This document shows, piece after piece, positions 17,162 to 23,490 of a stretch of DNA of 23,490 nt. Source of the DNA: an uncultured Alistipes sp. (GTDB taxonomy: Bacteria; Bacteroidota; Bacteroidia; Bacteroidales; Rikenellaceae); contig NZ_CABMQJ010000036.1 of assembly GCF_902388705.1 (NCBI RefSeq), positions 1 to 23,490 of the forward strand. The letters run 5' to 3'. The translations under genes and the position numbers were made by a program. Under the pieces are notes generated by a model. The model did no database searches and was not told the DNA's origin. It saw only the letters and a list, made by a program, of their open reading frames with translations. Each line of letters opens with the position of its first letter. Position 1 is the stretch's first letter.

Positions 17162-18547
17162 ATGAATTACCTGAAATATTGCGCTGTCGTGTTCGCATCG
17201 CTGTTCCTGTCGCTGGCCTGCCGGGCCTGCGGGAACGACGACGGGGCGGCCGTGCCCGAACCGGAAGAACCGGAACAGCCCGAAATACCCGGCCAGCCCG
17301 GGGAGCCCGAGGTGCTCGTCGTGGAGATTTCGAATCCCGGATTCGAGCAGGAAGTGGATTTTACGGGCGCTGCCGGTGCCTGGGAAAAGACGAACGCATG
17401 GCAGACCGATCGTGCCGTATTCACCTATGAGCCGCAGGGCGGCTTCAACGGCTCGGCGGGCATTCGCATCGCCTGCACCGAGGGCGATTATACGACCGAC
17501 GCCGTGGTGACGCAATCCGTTTCGGGGCTGGTTCCCGGCAAACTCTACGAACTTTCGGCCATGGTGCGCACCTCGGGTGTCACGGGCGGCCGGGGCGGCA
17601 ATATCTGCCTGTTCGGGCAGGGTGTCTGGACAGGGTCGGAGCCTTTTACCGGAACCAACGGCTGGACACGCCGCAGCGTGCAGTTCATCGCCGAGCAGAG
17701 CACGGCCGTCGTCGGCTGCCGGCTGGGATTCTGGGCCGGGGATTCGCGCGGAACCGTCTGGTTCGACGACGTTGCGCTCCGCACGCCCGAGGGAATGTAC
17801 CACCGCGAGAGCGAGCACCTCGAAATGTACCTCGAAAAGGCGCTGGTACGGGTATCGGACGGTGCGATGGACGGCTGGCTGGCAAAACTGGACAAGGTCT
17901 ACGACGCCTATACCGAACTGTTCGACTTTTTCGTGCCGTTCGGCGGCCGGAAGATGATTGTCCTTTCGAAAGTGATCGACGCCTGGGCCTATGCGGGGTA
18001 TCCGATTCAGTGGAACCGCGATTACGTCGCTTCGACGCTCGACGAAGTGGTGCGCTACGACAATGCCGTATTCGGCATCATGCACGAGATGGGGCACAAC
18101 TTCGCCCCCGGAAACTACGTGACGGGCGCTTACGGCCGCGGCAACGGCGAATGGAACTGGAATGAGGAGCTTTTCGCCAATTTCCGCATGTATTACGCAC
18201 TCTGCAGGACGGGATATAAAGTCTATCTGAACAACACGGTCTACACCGGGGCGCAGATCAGCGACATGTACCGCAAATCGTACGAAGAAACGCTGGCCCG
18301 GGGCGTTGCAGCCGACGGCGACGGGCTGATGTACGTGATGACGCGCATGGCCGATGCCGAAGGGTGGGAGCCTTTCCGCAAGGCTTTCCGGGAGTTGTAC
18401 GACCTGGCCCCGCAGACGTCGTGCGGTACGACCAAGTGGGAGAAAATCGACTATTTCTTCTCGGTGCTGTCGCGCCATGCCGGCAAAGACCTGATGCAGG
18501 AGTACTTTACGCAGTCGGAGATAAACGCCCTGAAAACTTTGCGATAA
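17162..18547 (+). CDS. Lipoprotein with CBM4_9-like module and M60-like zinc metallopeptidase (paralogue 1)
   Basis: A 461-residue surface lipoprotein candidate. The signal peptide ends in LSLAC (Cys20; Cys23 is the alternative), followed by an acidic Pro-rich tether of Pro-Glu repeats to about residue 50. Residues 56-210 look like a CBM4_9-type jelly roll: start ISNPGFEQ, middle GLVPGKLYELSAMVRTSG, end GTVWFDDVALRTPE. The C-terminal half holds a zinc site, HEMGH at 308-312, with a probable third ligand in WNWNEE (Glu336), 23 residues after the second histidine. That is within the HExxHx(8-28)E pattern of M60-like gluzincins, which act on glycoproteins such as mucin. The exact peptidase family is uncertain. 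Two paralogues follow immediately, with WNWN[DE]E[LMI]FANFRM conserved among them. Its likely role is to dock on sugar chains and cut the protein backbone. Confidence 0.8.
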   Translation: MNYLKYCAVVFASLFLSLACRACGNDDGAAVPEPEEPEQPEIPGQPGEPEVLVVEISNPGFEQEVDFTGAAGAWEKTNAWQTDRAVFTYEPQGGFNGSAGIRIACTEGDYTTDAVVTQSVSGLVPGKLYELSAMVRTSGVTGGRGGNICLFGQGVWTGSEPFTGTNGWTRRSVQFIAEQSTAVVGCRLGFWAGDSRGTVWFDDVALRTPEGMYHRESEHLEMYLEKALVRVSDGAMDGWLAKLDKVYDAYTELFDFFVPFGGRKMIVLSKVIDAWAYAGYPIQWNRDYVASTLDEVVRYDNAVFGIMHEMGHNFAPGNYVTGAYGRGNGEWNWNEELFANFRMYYALCRTGYKVYLNNTVYTGAQISDMYRKSYEETLARGVAADGDGLMYVMTRMADAEGWEPFRKAFRELYDLAPQTSCGTTKWEKIDYFFSVLSRHAGKDLMQEYFTQSEINALKTLR

Positions 18548-18567
18548 ATGCAATTAAATATATGGTT

Positions 18568-19932
18568 ATGAAAAATTTACGATTCTTTCTTTTAGCTCTG
18601 ATGTCGGCGGCGATCCTGTGGTCGTGCGGCGGCGACGAAGGCGGCGAACCTGCGCCCGAGCCTCCCGGCCCGGGGGTGGATCCCAATGCCGTGGAGATTA
18701 CGAACGGCTCGTTCGAGGAGGGGTTGGCGGGCTGGACGCGCGTCGACTTCCACAATGGCGGCAAGGTCGCCGTCGAGGTGGCCGAGGGTGACGGCGTGAA
18801 CGGCGGACGCTGCATCAAGATACAGCAGTTCCCCGAGAACGGCAAATGCGGCGTGGGCATCAAACAGAAACTCACGGGCCTGGAGCCCGACCAGATGTAC
18901 CGCGTGTACGCCAAGGTCAAATATTCGGACATCCCGCAGGGCGAGGGCCGCGGTGCCATCTTGTTCGACATGTCGCAGAAGCAGTATTGGGGCGCCTCGA
19001 AATTCCTCTACGGCACCAACCTCAAGAACTGGACGTCGCTCTACGCCGACTTCCTTTCGCAGGACGACGGCACGGCCGAAATCGTCTGTGCGCTGGGATT
19101 CCGCTACGGCGGCACGACCAACGGCGGTTTCTCGACCGGTACGGTCTATTTCGACAATGTGAGCGTGGTGAAGGTGACCGACGAACTCTTCATGCAGGAG
19201 GGCGAGCATGTCCGCCTGTTCATCGAGCCGTCGCAGGTCTATGCCTCCGCGGCGCAGATTACCGAGTGGCTCGCCAACCTCGACAAGATGTACGAGGCTT
19301 ATGCCGAACTGATGGGGGCGACTCCGCACGAGGGGCGCAAACTGGCGATCCTCTCTTCGCGCGGGCTCGAAAGCGGCTATTGGGCGCTGGCGGGCTATCC
19401 GATTCTGTGGAGCAGCAACTATTCGGCCGTGACCTCCACCTTCGAAGAGCTGGCCAAGCACGGCACGTGGAGCTTCGGCCTGATGCACGAGCTGGGGCAC
19501 GTTTTCAACCTCGGCAACTCGAGCTGGAACTGGAACGACGAGATGTTCGCCAATTTCCGGATGCAGTACGGCCTCGAGCAGAACCAGGGCAAGGTCTGGA
19601 TGGACGAGCGGGTTTACACCGGGCGCGAGATACTCGATATGTACAAGAAGGATTACGACAATACGGTCTACACGCAGGTCAACGACAACGGCATCCATTA
19701 CATGCTGGGGCGGTTGGCGGATGCCAACAGCATCGGCTGGGAACCGTTCAAGGCGGCTTTCCGCGAGCTGACGACCAAGGGCGGCGCGCCCTCGGGCAAA
19801 TACGAGAAGTTCGAATACCTGCTTTCGCTGCTCTCCAAGTACGCGAGCGAGCAGACGGGCCGCGACATCGATGTCAAAACGCAGTATTTCACCGAGATGG
19901 AGCTGGCCTCGATACGTAAACAGTTGCAATAA
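18568..19932 (+). CDS. Lipoprotein with CBM4_9-like module and M60-like zinc metallopeptidase (paralogue 2)
   Basis: A 454-residue lipoprotein. The start at 18568 (MKNLRFF) gives a compact signal peptide ending in ILWSC (Cys20); an ATG two codons earlier (18562) is also possible. A Gly/Glu/Pro tether extends to about residue 42. Residues 44-203 form a clear CBM4_9-like module: ITNGSFEEGLAGW, then KLTGLEPDQMYRVYAKV and GTVYFDNVSVVKV. The zinc site is HELGH at 307-311, with the probable third ligand Glu325 in WNWNDE only 13 residues after the second histidine. The neighbouring tyrosines and the FANFRMQYG helix match paralogue 1. The gap from paralogue 1 is only 20 bp, indicating cotranscription. 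Family knowledge points to glycoprotein cleavage; substrate and family assignment are inferred. Confidence 0.8.
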   Translation: MKNLRFFLLALMSAAILWSCGGDEGGEPAPEPPGPGVDPNAVEITNGSFEEGLAGWTRVDFHNGGKVAVEVAEGDGVNGGRCIKIQQFPENGKCGVGIKQKLTGLEPDQMYRVYAKVKYSDIPQGEGRGAILFDMSQKQYWGASKFLYGTNLKNWTSLYADFLSQDDGTAEIVCALGFRYGGTTNGGFSTGTVYFDNVSVVKVTDELFMQEGEHVRLFIEPSQVYASAAQITEWLANLDKMYEAYAELMGATPHEGRKLAILSSRGLESGYWALAGYPILWSSNYSAVTSTFEELAKHGTWSFGLMHELGHVFNLGNSSWNWNDEMFANFRMQYGLEQNQGKVWMDERVYTGREILDMYKKDYDNTVYTQVNDNGIHYMLGRLADANSIGWEPFKAAFRELTTKGGAPSGKYEKFEYLLSLLSKYASEQTGRDIDVKTQYFTEMELASIRKQLQ

Positions 19933-19994
19933 CCTCCGCCGCCTTTGTGCGGGCTGCGGGCCCGTACTGCGGTGGAAAAACCGAAACGAACAAA

Positions 19995-21302
19995 ATGAAG
20001 AGAGTAGTAATTATACTCGCCGCCATTGCGGCGTGTGTGCTGTGCCTGTGCGCTTTCGGGGCCAAGGTGAAGGTCTTCGCCGACAATTTCGACCGGCCCG
20101 ACCGCTTTGCCCGCACCTGGACGTGGGACACCGATACGCCCGGTACGGTCGAATACCTGCCCGACGGGGGCGTGAACGGCAGCGGATGCGTGAAGATTTC
20201 CAGCCCTGCGAAGACCGCGCTGGCCGTCAAACACAAACTGAAAGGACTTCATCCCGGCAAACTCTACCGCGTGAGCGCCCGGATGAAATGCGACAGTGTA
20301 CAGGACGGCCGGGGCGCCGTGCTGTACCTCGAGCCCGAGGGACTGGAGCAGTCGTGGAACGCTTCCGAGTTCGCCTACGGCACGAGCGACTGGGCCGAGG
20401 TCTACATGGATTTCGTCCCCGACCGCAACGGCGAGGCCGTAATCTGCTGCGGGTTGGGTTTCCCGTGGGGAACCTACAACGGCGGCAAGGCTTCGGGTAC
20501 GGTGTGGTACGACGAGGTGAAAGTCATGCCGACGCCCGAGGAGGCGATTTATTCCCGCGAGAGCGAGCACATCGTGCTGAAACTCGACCGCGACAAGGTG
20601 ACCATCTCCGATGCCGAGGTCGATGCATGGCTCGCGATGCTCGACCGCACCTACGAGGCGTACCGCGAACTGATCGGCGAGGTGCCGTTCGACGGGCGCA
20701 AAATCATGATTCTCAACACGCCGGGTATCGAGCCGGGCTATTGGGCGCTGGCCGGAAACCCCATCCTGTGGAACAGCCATGTCGCCGTGTCGAAACTACT
20801 CGACCGCACGGTGGAATTCGGCGACTGGGGCTTCGGCATCATCCACGAAATCGGCCATGTATTCTCCCAGGGCAATATCAAGGGCTCGGGACGCTGGAAC
20901 TGGAACGACGAGATTTTCGCCAATTTCCGCATGTCCTATGCGCTCGAAGCGTGCGACGGTACCATGTCGCAGCGCGACATCTGCTACCGCGGCGCCGACG
21001 TAATCAACTACTATAAGATTTTCTACGACGAAACCATCGGCGCGGGCATCCCCAAAAACAACGGCGACGCGCTCCACTACACGTTCCTGCGCATCAAGGA
21101 GCGTTACGGCTGGGACGTTTACAAAAAGGCGTTCCGGGAGCTGTACGCGCTGGGCGATTCGGGACAGGAGGGGCTCAAGACCCCCTACGACAAATTCCTT
21201 TTCTTCCTCTCCCATGTTTCGCGTGCGGCGGGCGAGGACGTGGTGGCGGCGACCTACACGCCCGAAGAGCTGGCGCTGATTGAGGAATCGCTTAAAAGCT
21301 GA
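19995..21302 (+). CDS. Exported CBM4_9-like/M60-like zinc metallopeptidase without lipoprotein tether (paralogue 3)
   Basis: A 435-residue exported protein. The start at 19995 (MKRVVII) gives a good signal peptide; an ATG 48 bp upstream would only add a basic, Cys-containing leader. Cysteines occur in the hydrophobic core (C14, C17, C19), but no acidic or proline tether follows, unlike paralogues 1 and 2, so secretion by signal peptidase I is as likely as lipidation. The CBM4_9-like module spans about 30-181 (NFDRPDRF at the start, KLKGLHPGKLYRVSARMK, end GTVWYDEVKVMP). The zinc site is HEIGH at 284-288, with third-ligand candidate Glu306 in WNWNDE, 17 residues on. FANFRMSYALEA follows as in the paralogues. 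The next gene starts 5 bp after its stop, so translation of the two is probably coupled. Confidence 0.8.
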   Translation: MKRVVIILAAIAACVLCLCAFGAKVKVFADNFDRPDRFARTWTWDTDTPGTVEYLPDGGVNGSGCVKISSPAKTALAVKHKLKGLHPGKLYRVSARMKCDSVQDGRGAVLYLEPEGLEQSWNASEFAYGTSDWAEVYMDFVPDRNGEAVICCGLGFPWGTYNGGKASGTVWYDEVKVMPTPEEAIYSRESEHIVLKLDRDKVTISDAEVDAWLAMLDRTYEAYRELIGEVPFDGRKIMILNTPGIEPGYWALAGNPILWNSHVAVSKLLDRTVEFGDWGFGIIHEIGHVFSQGNIKGSGRWNWNDEIFANFRMSYALEACDGTMSQRDICYRGADVINYYKIFYDETIGAGIPKNNGDALHYTFLRIKERYGWDVYKKAFRELYALGDSGQEGLKTPYDKFLFFLSHVSRAAGEDVVAATYTPEELALIEESLKS

Positions 21303-21307
21303 CGCCT

Positions 21308-22336
21308 GTGAAGACTTTGCGAACAACCTTGCTGGCCGCGATGCTGGCTTTCACCGGGTACGTTGCCGCGCAGCCGGTCTGCACGTTTCGGGTCAAAATC
21401 GGCATCGACCGCGAATCGGTCGATTCGCTGGGCGGTATCGAGCGTGTGCATCGGTTGACGGAGGATATGTTCCGGCGCGTCAACCGGGCCTTCAACTACG
21501 ATGCCCGCTTCAGGGCCGTCTATGAGTTCGTCGTGGATTGGGACGCCTTCTACATTTACGACGGCGTATCGGCCGACGAGGTCCGCAAGCCGCATCCCGA
21601 CCACGACTACCTCGTGGTGATGGACGGCTACAAATCCGATCCCCGCGAGGTGGGCGGCGGCTGGTACGGCGACGGGATTCAGACCATCTACCATTCGCGT
21701 ACGCACAACGACCGGTTCAACAGCCCGTTCGAAAAGAATGCCATCGACGGCATCATCCACGAATTCGGCCATGCACGGGGCGTTCCGGACATCTATGCGA
21801 TGAAAGTCGATGCGGACAAAAACCCCGTCAACGGCGAGGCTTTTCCTGGGGTACGCTGCATCATGAACTATCCCTACGGCGAGGAGCACTGGAGCGACTA
21901 TGCGGTCAACATGATAGACCTGGCCGGCGACCGTAACATCGACATCGACGATTTGGTGGCGGGCGTGCTGCCCGACCGTATCCGCATCGAGGTGACGGAG
22001 GCCGACGGAAGCCCGGTGCGGGGCGCCGCCGTGCGGTTCTATCCCGTGCGCTGGTATACCTATGCCGTGATTCCCGAGCCGCAGGCCGAGGCCGCGACCG
22101 ACCGCCGCGGACGCTGCACGGTTCCCGTCGCCCGGGTCTTCGAGCCCGAGCAGGAGTTCGGCGTGCGCTACTGCAACTGCCTGGTCGAGGCCGAATACGA
22201 CGGCGTGAAAGCCTACGGCTGGCTGCCGTTGTACCTGCTGCAGAATACGCGCTTCGCCGGGGAGCGGGAATGTACGCTCGAATTGCGGCTGAAACGCAGC
22301 CGCGAGCTGTCCCGGGCGATAAAAATTGATGAATAA
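21308..22336 (+). CDS. Exported metzincin-type metallopeptidase (HExxHxxGxxD)
   Basis: A 342-residue exported protein starting with GTG at 21308, 5 bp after the previous stop; GTG is chosen because it heads a full signal peptide (KTLRTTLLAAMLAF, cleavage near VAA/Q). Residues 151-161 read HEFGHARGVPD, the metzincin zinc motif with Asp161 as third ligand in place of the usual His. A Met-turn candidate follows 25 residues later in CIMNYPYG (Met186). Segments before the motif (DYLVVMDGYKSDP, GGGWYGDGIQTIYHSR) fit a small metallopeptidase beta sheet. From about residue 225 an Ig-like or carboxypeptidase-regulatory-like domain follows (IRIEVTEADGSPVRGAAVRFYPVRW), perhaps for substrate or surface contact. 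It is unrelated in sequence to the three preceding peptidases. I do not recognise the exact family; snapalysin-like Asp metzincins are the closest motif match. Confidence 0.78.
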   Translation: MKTLRTTLLAAMLAFTGYVAAQPVCTFRVKIGIDRESVDSLGGIERVHRLTEDMFRRVNRAFNYDARFRAVYEFVVDWDAFYIYDGVSADEVRKPHPDHDYLVVMDGYKSDPREVGGGWYGDGIQTIYHSRTHNDRFNSPFEKNAIDGIIHEFGHARGVPDIYAMKVDADKNPVNGEAFPGVRCIMNYPYGEEHWSDYAVNMIDLAGDRNIDIDDLVAGVLPDRIRIEVTEADGSPVRGAAVRFYPVRWYTYAVIPEPQAEAATDRRGRCTVPVARVFEPEQEFGVRYCNCLVEAEYDGVKAYGWLPLYLLQNTRFAGERECTLELRLKRSRELSRAIKIDE

Positions 22337-22340
22337 TCGC

Positions 22341-22348
22341 TATCTTTA
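22341..22348 (+). promoter_or_regulatory. Possible -7 box upstream of the terminal gene
   Basis: TATCTTTA is one mismatch from TAnnTTTG and lies 30 bp before the next ATG, in a 42-bp gap. The nearest upstream TTG (22326-22328) is only 12 nt away, too close for a usual -33 element. Inverted TTTAGG (22345-22350) and CCTAAA (22361-22366) flank a 10-nt spacer just after it. This could be a weak internal promoter for the last gene or chance. Confidence 0.3.
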
Positions 22349-22378
22349 GGCTCTTTAAACCCTAAAAACGGAAACCTT

Positions 22379-23490
22379 ATGATTCGAAGAACCTTACTGA
22401 CCTGCATGTTCCTGTTGTTTACGGCCGCCGCGTGGAGCCAGCGGTGGGAGATACGTCCCGGCGGACGGGAAATCGTGTGGACGGTCGGCAGCGATATTCC
22501 GCATGACGACCACATCGAGATGAGCGGCGAGCGGATGGCGTTCGTGCTTCGCTGGGGCGTCGACTCGAACGGCGCCTTCCGGCAGGAGCGCTCGCTCGTC
22601 TTCCCGCTGCTGCGCACCGTGCCCAACAACACCCACGCCAGCCTGATGTACCGCATGGCGACGGACATTCCCTCGCTGCTGGGCGTCAACGGCCTTGCCT
22701 TGCAGGCCGAGCGTGTGGAGCAGGTGTCCATCGACGGCGCGCTGACGGTGCGGAGCCTCTGGGGAGTCGGTAAGATGAACGTGGGTTCGGCCCGGGATAC
22801 GAAACCCGTACCCGTCGTGGAGATGACGCGCACGGTCTTTCCGTCGCGTAGCCTGCCGCTGATGTGCGAACGTTATGTGCTGCGCAACGTCGGCGAAAAG
22901 CCGCTGGCGGTTTATATACCCGAATTTTCGCAGGTCGTGACCACCGACCCGGCCAAAGGCGTTACGGGCAGCTACGTGGTGCGGGGCGATATCGCGGGCA
23001 GCGGTACCTTTACGCTCGCCCCGGCCGACTCGCTTGCGTTCGACGCCGTGTTCCAGGCTTACCGCAGCGGCGGAGAGCCCCTGCGGCCCGACGTGGCGGC
23101 GGAGTACGCCGCCCGGATGGAGTTCGTGCACGGATGCATCGACGCCAACCTCGTGCTCGAAACTCCCGATTCGGTCATCGACACCGAATTCCGTTACGCC
23201 AAGCTCCGCGCTGCCGAAAGCATCGTCAAAACCCGCGGCGGCTACATGCACGCTCCCGGCGGCGAGTCCTATTATGCGGCCATCTGGGCCAACGACCAGG
23301 CCGAATACGTCAATCCGTTCTTCCCCTTCCTGGGCTATGGGGTGGGCAACGAGTCGGCGCTCAACTCCTTCCGCCACTTTGCCCGCTTCATGAACCCCGG
23401 ATTCGAGCCGCTGCCCAGCTCGATTATCGCCGAAGGCGACGACATCTGGAACGGCGCCGGCGACCGCGGCGACGCGGCGATGATTGCCTG
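22379..23490 (+). CDS. Exported six-hairpin-glycosidase-like protein, N-terminal part (runs off window)
   Basis: The frame starts at ATG 22379 and is open to the end of the window (370 codons). Residues 1-20 form a signal peptide (basic IRR, hydrophobic core, cleavage near AWS/Q). Residues of about 22-250 look like a beta-rich domain (WEIRPGGREIVWTV onward). From about residue 275 a helical part starts: FRYAKLRAAESIV, then GYMHAPGGESYYAAIWANDQAEYVNPFFPFLGYG. An APGG, a WANDQAE with acidic residues and an aromatic-rich PFFPFLG in this order suggest an (alpha/alpha)6-barrel glycosidase (six-hairpin superfamily), with a beta-sandwich in front as in GH63, GH65 or GH78-type enzymes. The family and reaction are uncertain, and the catalytic half lies partly outside the window. 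Its position next to the peptidases suggests sugar trimming of the same substrate. Confidence 0.65.
   Translation, partial: MIRRTLLTCMFLLFTAAAWSQRWEIRPGGREIVWTVGSDIPHDDHIEMSGERMAFVLRWGVDSNGAFRQERSLVFPLLRTVPNNTHASLMYRMATDIPSLLGVNGLALQAERVEQVSIDGALTVRSLWGVGKMNVGSARDTKPVPVVEMTRTVFPSRSLPLMCERYVLRNVGEKPLAVYIPEFSQVVTTDPAKGVTGSYVVRGDIAGSGTFTLAPADSLAFDAVFQAYRSGGEPLRPDVAAEYAARMEFVHGCIDANLVLETPDSVIDTEFRYAKLRAAESIVKTRGGYMHAPGGESYYAAIWANDQAEYVNPFFPFLGYGVGNESALNSFRHFARFMNPGFEPLPSSIIAEGDDIWNGAGDRGDAAMIA

Overview
The window looks like a chromosomal segment of a high-GC member of the Bacteroidales, most probably Alistipes or a close Rikenellaceae relative. The order is inferred from a SusC/SusD pair, DUF1735-type surface lipoproteins, promoters of the Bacteroidota type (TTG, about 19-20 nt, TAnnTTTG) and the neighbourhood murI-ftsK-lolA and gyrA-TPR. 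The genus is inferred from the high GC content (judged by eye) and was not tested by any search.

Bases 1-8946 are a housekeeping block. It holds the 3' end of murI (glutamate racemase), ftsK (DNA translocase) and a lolA-like lipoprotein carrier gene. A formate/nitrite-family channel gene follows on the minus strand, its stop codon directly abutting that of lolA. Next come gyrA and a periplasmic TPR protein. The channel gene and gyrA diverge from a shared intergenic region carrying one good promoter for each. A strong intrinsic terminator at 8970-9003 closes the block.

Bases 9004-10347 are a loosely packed, repeat-rich boundary. They hold a degenerate minisatellite (three copies of a 36-bp core joined by GGTTYT hexamers), one small minus-strand SnoaL/DUF4440-like gene, a GTCCG-rich tract with three exact 11-bp repeats, and three copies of ACTAACCTT around the susC start codon.

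Bases 10348 to the end of the window are an outer-membrane acquisition locus, all on the plus strand: SusC, SusD, a surface lipoprotein with three DUF1735-like domains and a DUF4361-like end, then three tandem paralogous proteins. Each paralogue joins a CBM4_9-like carbohydrate-binding module to a zinc metallopeptidase domain (HExxH followed by WNWN[DE]E). A fourth, unrelated secreted metallopeptidase of metzincin type (HExxHxxGxxD plus a Met-turn) follows, then the start of a secreted protein resembling a six-hairpin glycosidase that runs off the window. A 15-bp hairpin with a GGAA tetraloop separates the SusC/D/lipoprotein part from the peptidase part.

I infer a glycoprotein-directed utilisation locus. 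The carbohydrate-binding modules would dock on host or dietary glycoproteins, the peptidases would cut the protein backbone, and SusC/D would import glycopeptides or glycans. The terminal glycosidase-like protein would trim sugars. No transcriptional regulator is visible within the window. This peptidase-rich arrangement is the most interesting part of the sequence.
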